Assembly: GCA_029933125.1 (NCBI GenBank) | Contig: JAOZOU010000013.1 | Location: 1 to 34,689 of the forward strand | Length of the DNA: 34,689 bases | Direction of reading: 5' to 3' | DNA from: a bacterium | GTDB lineage: Bacteria > Arandabacterota > Arandabacteria > Arandabacterales > Arandabacteraceae | Shown here: positions 1-8,700 of the stretch, one piece after another | Numbering within the stretch: the first letter of the stretch is position 1 | Layout: every line of letters starts with the position of its first letter | Program-made: the position numbers and the translations under genes | The notes under the pieces: model-generated | Seen by the model: the letters and a program-made list of their open reading frames with translations, nothing else | What the model was told of the DNA's origin: nothing | Databases searched by the model: none

Positions 1-1266
1 AAAGCGGCAATTGATTCAGCGACCGCTGGTGACACTATTATGGTAGCCTGTGGCACCTACTACGAATATGACATCCACATCAAGTCGGGCATCTATCTTA
101 CCAGTGAGACCGGAAGTTCTGATTGCGTCACTATCGACGCCCAGGATCTCGGGAGGGTCTTCATTTGTGACTATGTTGAAAGCACGACGAGCATTGTAGG
201 CTTCAAAGCTATCCACGGTCGGATCTACGAAGAAAATGGAGGGGGACTTTACTGCTGGTACTCCGATCCGAGAGTGACCAATTGCTCATTCCGGTACAAC
301 TTCGCAGAGCAAAATGGTGGGGGTGCGTGGCTGAGAAGCAGCTCGCCAGTGTTTACTAATTGTGATTTCTCGTGGAACAGAGTCAATTCTTACAGTTCGG
401 CAGGCGCTGGAGTGAATTGTACCTTTGGGTCGCCAACCTTCATCAACTGCACTTTTTCACACAACACATGGTCCACTTGTAAGGGAGGCGGCTTATCAGC
501 AAGTTGTGACAGTCTGACTTTCACGGGTTGTGTATTTACAAAGAATGAAGGTGGGGGGCTGTCTCTGGGTGGTGGTGTCTATAGGCTGACAAACTGTACA
601 ATAGCGGCGAACGACGGATCGGCTGCAACTTCCGGGGGGATCGCGGTCGAGTACAGGAATCAGATGTACATCGACAATTGTATTATTGCCTTCGATAATG
701 ACGGTCCTGCAATTCGTTGGACGTGCGCTGATCCTAGCCAGCCTACTCTTACCTGTTGTGACCTTTATGGGAATGCTGGTGGTGATTGGGTTGGGCTTAT
801 TGCGGATCACTATGGTGTGAATGGTAACATCTCCTCTGATCCGTTATTTTGTGATCTTGCCAACGATGATTTTACGCTCGATAGTGCCTCAGTATGTCTC
901 GATGTGCCTGGCTGTGGATTGATAGGGGCGTTGGGAGCGGGTTGTCGTAAGTTTGCCGGCGTTGAGATTGAGAACGTCTCAGACCTCCCGCGCAACTTCT
1001 TCCTGTCAGAGAGCGTACCGAACCCATTTAGCTCCAACACGGTGATTCACTTCGGTGTACCTCGGGCGACTGAGGTCACCCTGACTGCACATGACGTGAG
1101 TGGCAGGCAGATTGATCTCCTTGCCCAAGTTCGAGCTGTTGGAGAGTTTACGGTGAGGTGGGATGGCACGGACACCTCCGGCAGGAGAGTCAGTCCAGGC
1201 ATCTACTTCGTTCGGATGCAAGCTGATGGATTCTCAGCGGTAAGAAAGATCATACTGCTCCGGTAG
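1..1266 (+). CDS. Secreted right-handed beta-helix protein with C-terminal FlgD-Ig-like sorting domain (5' end outside window)
   Basis: The reading frame is open from the first base, so the true N-terminus lies upstream; the ATG at 40 is internal. The first residues (AAIDSATAGDTIMVACGTYY) match the opening of pectate-lyase-like parallel beta-helix domains. About 300 residues of short Asn/Cys/Gly-rich rungs follow, such as VTNCSF, FTNCDF, FINCTF, FTGCVF, LTNCTI and IDNCII. The last ~80 residues form a FlgD-Ig-like/type IX-style domain: LSESVPNPFSSNTVIHFGVP, then VSGRQID, WDGTDTSGRRVSPGIYFVRM and a basic RKIILLR end. Such proteins are secreted or surface-attached in FCB-type bacteria. The substrate cannot be told from sequence. 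A stop codon follows the sorting domain directly, so the 3' end is complete. Confidence 0.9.
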   Translation, partial: KAAIDSATAGDTIMVACGTYYEYDIHIKSGIYLTSETGSSDCVTIDAQDLGRVFICDYVESTTSIVGFKAIHGRIYEENGGGLYCWYSDPRVTNCSFRYNFAEQNGGGAWLRSSSPVFTNCDFSWNRVNSYSSAGAGVNCTFGSPTFINCTFSHNTWSTCKGGGLSASCDSLTFTGCVFTKNEGGGLSLGGGVYRLTNCTIAANDGSAATSGGIAVEYRNQMYIDNCIIAFDNDGPAIRWTCADPSQPTLTCCDLYGNAGGDWVGLIADHYGVNGNISSDPLFCDLANDDFTLDSASVCLDVPGCGLIGALGAGCRKFAGVEIENVSDLPRNFFLSESVPNPFSSNTVIHFGVPRATEVTLTAHDVSGRQIDLLAQVRAVGEFTVRWDGTDTSGRRVSPGIYFVRMQADGFSAVRKIILLR

Positions 1267-1365
1267 AAGCGACGACTCGTAGGCTGTGTAGTGAGCGCAG
1301 AGAATACCCCACGGGTCCGAGCGTGAATTCTGAATTGTGCGTTGTGAGTTCTTATACTGGGTGGC

Positions 1366-1988
1366 CTAGAACTTGTAGCTTACCGACAGGTCGAAATTGT
1401 AGAAATACAGGTCACGAGCGTTATGGTAGGGTTGAGGTTCCCTTTCTTTGAAATAGTCGCAGAAGAACTCCACAAAGAGGCGTTTCGGTAGTCTGAAGCG
1501 GTAGGTGAGCTGCATTCCGAAGTCTTCCCCAAGGTTTCCTCTAAAGATTCATTCTTCGTTGTAGATATCTTCTTTCTTGCCGACGGATGTATCGTAGGCT
1601 TTTGTTCCGATGGAGATGTGGTATGGCATAAGGGTTAGTTTGAGGAGATGTCCTTTTGAAGTATACGCTATACCGAATCAATCTGGGGTGGAAGTGTGTT
1701 CCTCTTTCGATGACTTTGTTGACTTTGTTCCAATCAGTGTTATCGACATAGGAGTTTGCAAGGAATCGGGGTTCGACGCATAGTTCCAGTTTTTTGGATT
1801 TTAAGGGGAATAGATAGTCTGTGTAGCAGCCCATGTATCTGATACCAGCCAGGGGGAGCATCATTCTTGCACGGTATTCAAAGACATTGCGGTATCCGAA
1901 AACTGCTCCAAGGTAGGAGCCAGCGTTATTTCCACTGTAGCAGATAGGATAGCCGAAGGTAACCGGAAACCCCAGAGCTACACGCAAA
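1366..1988 (-). pseudogene. Decayed 5'-truncated copy of the outer-membrane protein at 5663-6715
   Basis: Read on the minus strand this aligns with the C-terminal half of the intact gene at 5663-6715: shared blocks include FGYRNVFEY, MMLPLAGIRY, NKVIERGTHFHPR and a terminal LSVSYKF resembling LSLNYQF. Two lesions are visible. A 4-bp tandem duplication (aatc aatc, 1676-1683) shifts the frame after THFHPR. A CGA codon of the paralogue has become TGA at 1549-1551 (NEE-stop-IFRG). The signal peptide and N-terminal half are missing; similarity ends near 1988. The last codon before the stop is Phe, as in outer-membrane barrels. This is a dead paralogue left by duplication. Confidence 0.88.
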
Positions 1989-2248
1989 GCTCATCGCGAG
2001 GGCAAGATGTAGGGAGCGTGGGCGAAGCTCACGAGAACGGGAAAGGCCCTATCGGGGCATAGAGTGTAGGATCAAGACAGGGAGGATTCAAGTGCGCAGC
2101 CACCGCGGCAGCAGTCCCGAGGAGACAGGCTTCAGACACTCTTGTGTCCAAGAAAGACTGCTTGCGGCGTGTGGAACTGGTTTCGAGATCGCTTTGGGCA
2201 TGTACGCAAGAATTTAACCGAGGACAACCCGTCGGCGGAGGTTTGAAC

Positions 2249-3061
2249 TCAGGAAGAGAGGACTTGGCTATCTCCCTGTTTGGATAACTGTGAAGCTTCT
2301 CCCTGTGCTTCACCTTTTCTCCAGGCAAGCAGATGGTCAAGGACGTCGGTCTTAAGTCTCGACTTAAGAAGGAAATCCCTGATGCGAATACCGGCCTCGA
2401 TCTCGTTACGCCAATCGTCGATATAGCCACTCTCGATTTCTATATCGCCCCTGGGTGCAAGCAGAATCTGACGGCGATCAGTTCGCACGAAGATCGCAGC
2501 ATCCTCTAGTAGATTCGCTTTCCACTTTGCACGTCCTATCGTTGTTGAGGCATTGAATTCAATGACATTGGGATCGTCTTGAGGTTTCCTTTTCGAAATA
2601 TCCCTCGCGAGACTGTCTATCTCACCCAGGATTCTCTTGCAAGGTTTAGCAATAGGACGCTTGAGCATGATTCCGTGGAACTTAAGGTACTTTCTACCCC
2701 AGTCTATCTGGAATATACCGAGTATCGCGAAAAAGACGTTAAATGCGCTGAACTTTCCTGAGGCGATGGACCCGGCAATGTTCCAAATCCCTATCGCAAC
2801 TATTGTGATTCCGTCGATGCGAAGAAGGGCAAGCGATGGAGACGCAATCATCAGTATGCCTTCCAGAAACAGAAAACATCCAAACAGTCCCAATGCTATG
2901 TCGGAAAGCGTTGGTTCACGTACTCCGAAGCCAGCCAAAAGTGCTAATGCGCCGAAGATAATGCTCCCGACACCCGGTGATGACAGTAGTCTCTTCAGTG
3001 AGTAATAGTTGAAAAACTTCTCCAGCTGCTCATATCCGTAATGGGAGAGAAGCGTTGCCAT
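2249..3061 (-). CDS. Membrane protein of unknown function with cytosolic C-terminal domain
   Basis: This 270-residue ORF starts at an ATG preceded by a good SD (aggaggctctttc-ATG). Hydrophobic segments lie at about residues 31-47, 53-76, 83-99 and 104-118 (for example VGSIIFGALALLAGFGV and IALGLFGCFLFLEGILMI), so three or four membrane helices are likely. The remaining ~150 residues are soluble, basic then acidic, and probably cytosolic, with a stretch EDAAIFVRTDRRQILLAPRG that looks like a small beta domain. I do not recognise the family. It stands alone: the decayed outer-membrane copy lies downstream and a gap of about 310 bp separates it from the divergent glycohydrolase gene. That gap (3062-3373) shows nothing I can name. 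Confidence 0.75.
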   Translation of the reverse strand: MATLLSHYGYEQLEKFFNYYSLKRLLSSPGVGSIIFGALALLAGFGVREPTLSDIALGLFGCFLFLEGILMIASPSLALLRIDGITIVAIGIWNIAGSIASGKFSAFNVFFAILGIFQIDWGRKYLKFHGIMLKRPIAKPCKRILGEIDSLARDISKRKPQDDPNVIEFNASTTIGRAKWKANLLEDAAIFVRTDRRQILLAPRGDIEIESGYIDDWRNEIEAGIRIRDFLLKSRLKTDVLDHLLAWRKGEAQGEASQLSKQGDSQVLSS

Positions 3062-3373
3062 GAAAGAGCCTCCTGTTCAGGTCCCGTGTATGGTTCGCAA
3101 GCCCGCAGGTTACGCTGCCATCATAGCTTCTCCTTGGCTTGTTGTCAACCGCAGAACAAAAATATTGAAGTCAGCGTGTGTATACATTTGTGAGCGCAGA
3201 AAGGTTACTCAAGATAACGGGTTTGACATCGCGGGTTGCTCAATGGTACATAGAGATGATGGCGGTTGAGATGCAAAGAGGGGATGTTCTCTTGCAGATA
3301 GCCAGGGCACTCTCCAGGGCATCGTCTCGGGGGTCGGCTCTTCTGTGTCTTGAGGGAAGAAAGGGGATTGAAG

Positions 3374-4324
3374 GTGGATAAGCGTTCACGGGTCTTGGGA
3401 GGTATTCTCGGACTCTGTGTGGGTGATGCCCTTGGTGTTCCAGTCGAGGGTGCGCCGAGGGAGGCACTCAAGCAGAAGCCGATAACGGGTATGGTAGGCT
3501 ACGGGACTTATAATGTGCCTCCTGGGACCTGGTCGGACGACAGTTCACTCGCACTTTGTCTTGCTGAGGTGCTGGCAGGGGGCAGGCTTGAGCTCAGTGA
3601 AGTGGCACGGAGGTTCGTGAGCTGGTTGGACGAGGGCTATTGGACGCCCTATGGCAACGCATTCGACGTCGGGAGGGCGACCTGGGAGGCAATCAAGCGT
3701 CTCAAGGCGGGAGTTGAACCCCGAGAAGCCGGTGGAAAGCGGGAGTTTGATAACGGCAATGGCTCACTCATGAGGATCCTCCCTCTTGTCTTCTACCTTG
3801 AATCGAAGCCCCGTGAGGAGCAGTTCACGACAACACACGATGTCTCGTGTCTCACTCATGCTCACCCTCGGTCACAGATTGCATGTGGCATATACATCCA
3901 GGTGGCATTGAACTTACTTAAGGGAGACGAGCCGAAGACGGCATACGAAGATGCCAAGGCAGTGTGTGAGCGTTACTATGAGAACAGCGATTTCGCCGCT
4001 GAGCTTCCTCACTTCAAGCGAATCCTCAAAAGTGACGTAGCACGGTTTCGTGAGAGTGAAATAGTGTCAAGCGGCTATGTTGTCCATACGCTTGAAGCAT
4101 CACTGTGGTGTCTTCTGCGGCATGACTCTTACAAGGATACAGTCCTGGCAGCGGTGAATCTTGGTGGAGATACTGATACGACAGGTGCGGTTGCAGGAGG
4201 TCTGGCGGGTATCCACTACGGACAGGAGTCCATTCCAGAGGACTGGGTGGCTCAGCTTGCGAGAGTGGATGACATAACTGCACTCTGTGAGCGCCTTTAT
4301 GAGGCGATGTACGGGGGAGGCTAG
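3374..4324 (+). CDS. ADP-ribosylglycohydrolase family protein (DraG-like)
   Basis: The product belongs to the ADP-ribosylglycohydrolase/DraG family, which removes ADP-ribose from proteins or small molecules using a binuclear metal centre. The signature blocks are all present: GGILGLCVGDALGVPVEG at the N-terminus, GTWSDDSSLALCLAEVL (metal-binding Asp pair), FDNGNGSLMRILPL in the middle, and GGDTDTTGAVAGGLAGIHYG near the C-terminus. Length, about 316 residues, is normal. The frame also opens at TTG 3350, but GTG 3374 has the best-placed SD (aagggg, 7 nt upstream) and fits the family N-terminus. The gene is monocistronic. Its target is unknown; no partner ADP-ribosyltransferase is seen in the window. 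Confidence 0.93.
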   Translation: MDKRSRVLGGILGLCVGDALGVPVEGAPREALKQKPITGMVGYGTYNVPPGTWSDDSSLALCLAEVLAGGRLELSEVARRFVSWLDEGYWTPYGNAFDVGRATWEAIKRLKAGVEPREAGGKREFDNGNGSLMRILPLVFYLESKPREEQFTTTHDVSCLTHAHPRSQIACGIYIQVALNLLKGDEPKTAYEDAKAVCERYYENSDFAAELPHFKRILKSDVARFRESEIVSSGYVVHTLEASLWCLLRHDSYKDTVLAAVNLGGDTDTTGAVAGGLAGIHYGQESIPEDWVAQLARVDDITALCERLYEAMYGGG

Positions 4325-4597
4325 GCGAGAGCAATTGTAGTCGTGGGAGACAGGGGGTAGGTCTGGTACGGGTGAGACTGAGGGAATGTTCGAGATTAAC
4401 GAGCCCATGGCGCAATCCGAAAGTGTAGCACGATCCGCGCATCGATTCAAGTGGTTGGCAGGGTAAAGGTCTGGATACTGGTTCTTGAGCCACTCAAGGA
4501 CATCTATTCGAAACTCCTCTGCGGTCTTTTGGCTTCTCGCTTCTCAGATTCCTCCGCTTAGCCAATGTATCACCTCATTCAATCGACTATTAGGATC

Positions 4598-4634
4598 GAC
4601 TACAATGTGTAGTCAATTAACTACAATTTGTAGT
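4598..4634. promoter_or_regulatory. Two tandem TACA/TGTA dyads, BlaI/MecI/CopY-like operator
   Basis: Two inverted repeats lie side by side: GACTACA-ATG-TGTAGTC (4598-4614, perfect 7-bp arms) and ACTACA-ATT-TGTAGT (4620-4634, perfect 6-bp arms). Their centres are 21 bp apart, two helical turns, so two dimers would bind the same DNA face. ACTACA/TGTAGT half-sites resemble those of the BlaI/MecI/CopY winged-helix repressors, though those usually have a 2-nt rather than 3-nt centre. A weak promoter (TTGTAG at 4628, 17 nt, GATATC at 4651) would be covered by the second dyad. No such repressor gene is in the window. The rest of 4325-4800 holds only a short ORF and a small inverted repeat (TATCGC/GCGATA, 4653-4675). 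Confidence 0.55.
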
Positions 4635-4687
4635 CGTCTAGGTCGAGCAAGATATCGCACGTTATTGTCGCGATAAGGGAGTTTCGC

Positions 4688-4756
4688 ATGGAAACTTGCA
4701 AAGCTCAGGCGATCAGATATGATTGGCGTGACGTACTGAGCTGGGCGGTGAGGTAG
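4688..4756 (+). CDS. Possible 22-residue ORF downstream of the dyads
   Basis: A 22-codon ORF begins METCKAQAIRYDWRDV and has a well-placed SD (aaggga, about 7 nt before ATG). It is the first ORF after the tandem dyads and their putative promoter. It may be a leader peptide, the surviving start of a lost operator-controlled gene, or chance. No homology is recognised. Confidence 0.25.
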   Translation: METCKAQAIRYDWRDVLSWAVR

Positions 4757-4800
4757 GTGAGCTGGATCTAGGGTTCGTCAATAGGTCTGGTATCTTTGGG

Positions 4801-5658
4801 ATGAATTGCGGGGGGTGGATTGTGGCAAAGGGTGCGGATTTTGAGTGGTTGAGGGGAATAGCGGGGGACGAGGCGAGTCGGGAGTGGGTATTGAGGATCG
4901 AGGAGTGGCATAGGCTTGCCCTTGGAGAAGGCAAGTACCTCGAGGACATGGACTTCTTCTGGCTTTCCCTCGGCAACTACAAGATATGGCTCAGGAAGTG
5001 CAATGCGTTCTCTTCAATGGACATCTATACGGAGATATTTAAGGACGGCGAACACTTTCGGGTGCCAGGCTTTTCTGGTGAGGATGTGGATCTGGTGATT
5101 GACCTGGGTGCCAACGAGGGCTTTTACACCCTCAAAGTGAAGGAGAACAATCCACACTGCAGAGTGATTGCAGTCGAGCCCAATCCGCTGGCGTTTGAGG
5201 TTCTCGAGAAGAATGTCACATCGAATGGGCTAACAGATGTCATCCTCGTGAATAAGGCTATCTGTGACAGGGAAGGGACGATGCCCTTTCAGATTGTTCC
5301 TCACGTGAGTGCCATTGGGGCACGGGATCTATCGTTGCAGCAGCGACCTTGGCTCAAGCAAGAGATGATCAGAGTGGTTGATGTCGAGTGCATGACTTTG
5401 CCTCGACTCTTTGACGAGTACGGTGTGGACAGGGTTGGTGTCATGAAACTGGATGTGGAGGGGATGGAGCTCGACATCCTCGAGGGCGGGGAAACGGTCT
5501 TGCCGAGGATTGAGAGAATTGTGGTTGAATGTCATAGTCAGGAGATAAGGGATGGGCTTAAGCCGCTCCTCGGTCAGAAGGGCTTCGACCTTGTCTTTGA
5601 AGAGGAGAGCGAATGCGGCGACCTCTATTTCGCCAGGCACCCTCTAGAGGCAGGGTAA
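4801..5658 (+). CDS. FkbM family SAM-dependent methyltransferase
   Basis: The core is a class I methyltransferase of the FkbM type. Motif I is DLVIDLGANEGFYTLKV (about residues 97-113), followed by the acidic ribose-binding strand RVIAVEPNPLAFEVLEKNV (about 122-140), a NKAICDREGTM segment, and MKLDVEGMELDILEGGE, the hallmark D-x-E-G block of FkbM proteins. Family members O-methylate sugars or small molecules, often with glycan or natural-product genes; no glycan cluster surrounds this one. The ATG at 4801 lacks a good SD; GTG 4822 (MAKGADFEWLRG) sits behind ggggggtgg and may be the real start. Length (~280 aa) is normal. Confidence 0.88.
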   Translation: MNCGGWIVAKGADFEWLRGIAGDEASREWVLRIEEWHRLALGEGKYLEDMDFFWLSLGNYKIWLRKCNAFSSMDIYTEIFKDGEHFRVPGFSGEDVDLVIDLGANEGFYTLKVKENNPHCRVIAVEPNPLAFEVLEKNVTSNGLTDVILVNKAICDREGTMPFQIVPHVSAIGARDLSLQQRPWLKQEMIRVVDVECMTLPRLFDEYGVDRVGVMKLDVEGMELDILEGGETVLPRIERIVVECHSQEIRDGLKPLLGQKGFDLVFEEESECGDLYFARHPLEAG

Positions 5659-5662
5659 CCAA

Positions 5663-6715
5663 TCAAAATTGATAGTTGAGCGAAAGGTCGAAGTTGTGGA
5701 AATAGAGATCACGTGCCCCGTGGTAAGGCTGGAGTTCAGGTTCTCTTTCCTTGACGAAGTCGTAAAAGAACTCAAGATATAGGCGCCTTGGCAGTGTGAA
5801 ACGATAGGTGAATTGGACTGCGTAGTCTTCACCAATCTTGCCCCTGAAGATTCGTTCTTCTTCGTAGACACTGCCCTTCTCGCAAATAGCGGTATCATAA
5901 GCCTTCGTCCCGACATAGATGTGGTACGGCATGAGGGTTAGTTTGAAGAGGTGTCCTTTGGAGGCGTATGCTATGCCAAATCTGGGATGAAAGTGAGTTC
6001 CTCTTTCGATGACCTTGTTGACCTTTTCCCAATCCACGTCGTCAACATAGCAGCTCGCAAGAAACCCAAGCCCGAGATAGAGCTCGAGATTTCTGGAATG
6101 CAGTGGGACTATGTAATCCGTGTAGAAGTTTATGTATCTGATGCCTGCGAGGGGGAGCATCATTTTGGCATAGTATTCAAAGACATTGCGGTATCCGAAG
6201 GTGAGTCCTAAGTAGGATCCTGTATCGTTTCCATTGTAAGACAGGGGCAGACCATCTCTTGTGTATATGCAGGTTCTATAGTTGAATGAATGTACGGCAA
6301 CGAAGGGACCAAAGAAACTGTCGTCATCTTCTGAGTCTCTCGCATCGAGTACACTGTTTATGTAGTTGAGCAAGATCATGGCTTCAAGCCAGTACTGCAG
6401 TTCTCTGTAGAGTGGGATGTTTTTCCGTTTGACCTCATATTCGAAACTGCCAGGGGTGAGATTGTAGTCCACATCTTCCTGCCATCTTGCTATCGTCGCA
6501 TTTGGTTCAGCGATAGCCCATATAGCCATAAAGACGTTCCAAAGATCAGATACCCCTTTCCTCCATTGTCCCTTGCTGAAATGACCATAGCTCGGAATGA
6601 GATATGAGAACTTCAGGGACTGATCTCTGCCTTTGGTGTCGGATGCTGACAAGTCTGACGGGATCACTGCCAGTGTTATCAAGACGAAGGCTATGAGATT
6701 TCTGAGGATGCGCAT
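5663..6715 (-). CDS. Outer-membrane protein, probably beta-barrel (DUF5683-like N-terminus)
   Basis: The start is set at ATG 6715 (MRILRNLIAFVLITLAVIPS), a clear signal peptide, because an SD (gagggggttgagt-ATG) precedes it; the upstream in-frame extension to 6973 is low-complexity and has no RBS. After the signal, LKFSYLIPSYGHFSKGQWRKG resembles the P-x-x-G-q-f-xx-G-x-x-x-K-G motif of DUF5683-type envelope proteins. Alternating aromatic/polar strands follow and the protein ends in SLNYQF; a terminal Phe is typical of outer-membrane barrels. The product is 350 residues. A truncated, frameshifted paralogue is at 1366-1988. The function is unknown, and the gene converges with the FkbM gene, only 4 bp away. 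Confidence 0.78.
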   Translation of the reverse strand: MRILRNLIAFVLITLAVIPSDLSASDTKGRDQSLKFSYLIPSYGHFSKGQWRKGVSDLWNVFMAIWAIAEPNATIARWQEDVDYNLTPGSFEYEVKRKNIPLYRELQYWLEAMILLNYINSVLDARDSEDDDSFFGPFVAVHSFNYRTCIYTRDGLPLSYNGNDTGSYLGLTFGYRNVFEYYAKMMLPLAGIRYINFYTDYIVPLHSRNLELYLGLGFLASCYVDDVDWEKVNKVIERGTHFHPRFGIAYASKGHLFKLTLMPYHIYVGTKAYDTAICEKGSVYEEERIFRGKIGEDYAVQFTYRFTLPRRLYLEFFYDFVKEREPELQPYHGARDLYFHNFDLSLNYQF

Positions 6716-7363
6716 ACTCAACCCCCTCAATAGCCCAAAACCTCGTCGCCTGACTGATGTGCCTATGTCCGGAAAACTCGCGACCCCGTGGATCGAACCC
6801 CCCGACCCTTTTTTCGGCAATTGAGCTGTAGCTTGAGAGCTTGAACGTCGTTTGCCCCGTGTGCCTGATGCGGGCGCCTGGTCAGCCGCAGCCATTGTAC
6901 CCAGAGGCTTGCCATGTTTCCGTGCGTCAGCCGTCCACGCGCTTCTCAAGCCAGGTTCTGGCAAGTGCTTCAAAGTCCTTCCTCCGGATGTCGAGGAGGG
7001 CTTGGGGACTCATCTTGCGGCTTGCGACAATGTGTTTGGTGGGTTTCCTCAAGCCCCGCGTTTGTCCAAAGTTGCTGGATGACTGCTGATCCATAGCCCT
7101 GGGGGTATCAGGTACAAGGCAATGGCTTCGACACAACTCTACTGGCTTTGGGTTGGCTTTGCAATTGTTTTGAAAGCGTGTCGGGCTTGATCTTTGCAGG
7201 AGTTTGGGGTAGCGAGTTGGAGAGGGAGGGGGTTGGATGTGATGGTGGGATGAGGTGGGTTGGGAGGCGACTCTGGTAGGTGGCTCAACACCAAAGACGG
7301 GAGTGAGATGTTGTCAGGATCGGCGGCTAAGCTCCCGGGTGTCTAAAGAGTGAGGTGGAAGCT
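6716..7363. other. 650-bp intergenic stretch, no convincing gene
   Basis: The 5' half is GC-rich and carries only the unused in-frame extension of the outer-membrane gene. A minus-strand ORF at 6927-7136 contains a protein-like tail (KHIVASRKMSPQALLDIRRK) but has no good RBS and may be a gene remnant. From 7140 to 7350 the sequence is G-rich with nothing recognisable. The promoter and RBS of the PD40 gene at 7364 must lie at its end. Confidence 0.4.
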
Positions 7364-8473
7364 ATGATGAAGAGCATCCGAGCATGTATCGAGTCCTTGC
7401 CAGTCTTGGCAAACTTTTGGCGGGCATGGCGTTTGACTCGAAGGCAGAAAGCCGCTCTCAGTGCTTGCGCCCTCTTGCTGGTCATCATTGTGAGCCTAGA
7501 GGGATGTGGGAGCGACAATCCAGTTGAGCCCGACTGGGACAGTCTGAGGATCATATTCGAGAGCCGAAGAGATGTGCCGAGCGGAGCTGATAATCCCCAG
7601 ATCTATGTCGAGCTCTACACAATGGCTCCTGATGGTACCGATCTCATGAGGATCACGAGCAATCGCTACTGGGAACACAAGCCGCAGGTCTCACCTGACG
7701 GCACCAGGATTCTGATTACCATCCACCAGTCACCTGAGCATGTCGATGAGACCGATCCGGGGTGGGAAATTGCTGTCATGAACTGGGACGGCACGGGACT
7801 TACCCTTCTAACCGACAATGACTTCCTAGACACCAATGCAAGATGGAATAGTGACGGTACAAGAATAGTCTTCGTATCCGATTCCAATGAACGAACCTCA
7901 GAAGATCTCGAAAACGGTCTCATCCAGCAACTCGACATCTATGTCATGAATGCTGACGGTACTGGCAGAACGAGGCTCACTTTCGGAGAGACCGGTGATG
8001 TCAATGCCGACCCCTGTTTCTCACCCGACGGCTACATCTACTACACCCATTCAGAAGGGTTCTCAGGTAACTTCGATCTGTGGAGGATGAAAGCGGACGG
8101 GACGGAAAAGACCTGCTTCCTTGCACACAATGATTCCCTTAGAGCCATAAATGATCCGTGCGTTTCAAGCGATGGGGAGACCATCATCTTTGAAGCGAGG
8201 GTGAGTGCTGATGGGGAGGAGCCAAGGAGATATAACCTCTTTACCATTGACTGCAACGGGCAGAACCTGACGAGAATAACCCACGACGATGGCGAGGCAG
8301 ACATCTGGCCCAGCTTCTCTCCCGACGGCAATCACATCGTCTATTTCACTTACAAGTGGGATGGGACTGGAGGACACACCGAGAGGATAAGGGTTGCCAA
8401 GCCTGATGGCAGCCAGGAACGCGTGATATCAAGCTTCCCCTGGGAGGCTTTTCCGAGCTGGTATGTGGAATAG
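7364..8473 (+). CDS. PD40/TolB-like beta-propeller lipoprotein
   Basis: A signal peptide with lipobox is present (ALLLVIIVSLEGC, then GSDNPVEP), so the protein is exported and lipid-anchored. At least five WD40-like PD40 repeats follow: SPDGTRILIT, NSDGTRIVFVSD, SPDGYIYYTH, SSDGETIIFEA and SPDGNHIVYF, separated by blocks such as MNADGTGRTRLTFG. This is the repeat of the TolB C-terminal propeller. It lacks the TolB N-terminal domain and is not in a tol-pal operon, so it is a stand-alone periplasmic or surface propeller. Start: ATG 7364, behind gaggtgg; the GTG at 7355 is in frame but overlaps that SD. It is a paralogue of the next gene. Confidence 0.87.
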   Translation: MMKSIRACIESLPVLANFWRAWRLTRRQKAALSACALLLVIIVSLEGCGSDNPVEPDWDSLRIIFESRRDVPSGADNPQIYVELYTMAPDGTDLMRITSNRYWEHKPQVSPDGTRILITIHQSPEHVDETDPGWEIAVMNWDGTGLTLLTDNDFLDTNARWNSDGTRIVFVSDSNERTSEDLENGLIQQLDIYVMNADGTGRTRLTFGETGDVNADPCFSPDGYIYYTHSEGFSGNFDLWRMKADGTEKTCFLAHNDSLRAINDPCVSSDGETIIFEARVSADGEEPRRYNLFTIDCNGQNLTRITHDDGEADIWPSFSPDGNHIVYFTYKWDGTGGHTERIRVAKPDGSQERVISSFPWEAFPSWYVE

Positions 8474-8700
8474 GTTTAGTGGAGGGCTGGAGCTGTGGAA
8501 GAATCAAGCTACCCGGCGATGATAGAGAACGGGATGGCAATGATGGAACCGGCTCAAAGGGCTCTGAGGGCGACCGAATTCTGCCGATATCTGGGAGGGA
8601 GGCAATACAGGCGCAGAGTTCGATATGTGACCGCGGTCAGCATCGAGAGATATCAAGAGCTGCCAGTTGTGACCGCTGGGGAAGGAAGGTGACGAGTATC

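Noticed and set aside
3178-3381. 67-codon ORF with a faint MerR-like segment (LLKITGLTSRVAQWYIE)
   Set aside because: No SD, no wing or continuation, and it runs into the better-supported glycohydrolase start.
6780-6830. ggttcgatcc-like T-loop on the minus strand, possible tRNA
   Set aside because: The T-stem does not pair properly and no acceptor, D or anticodon arms fit around it.
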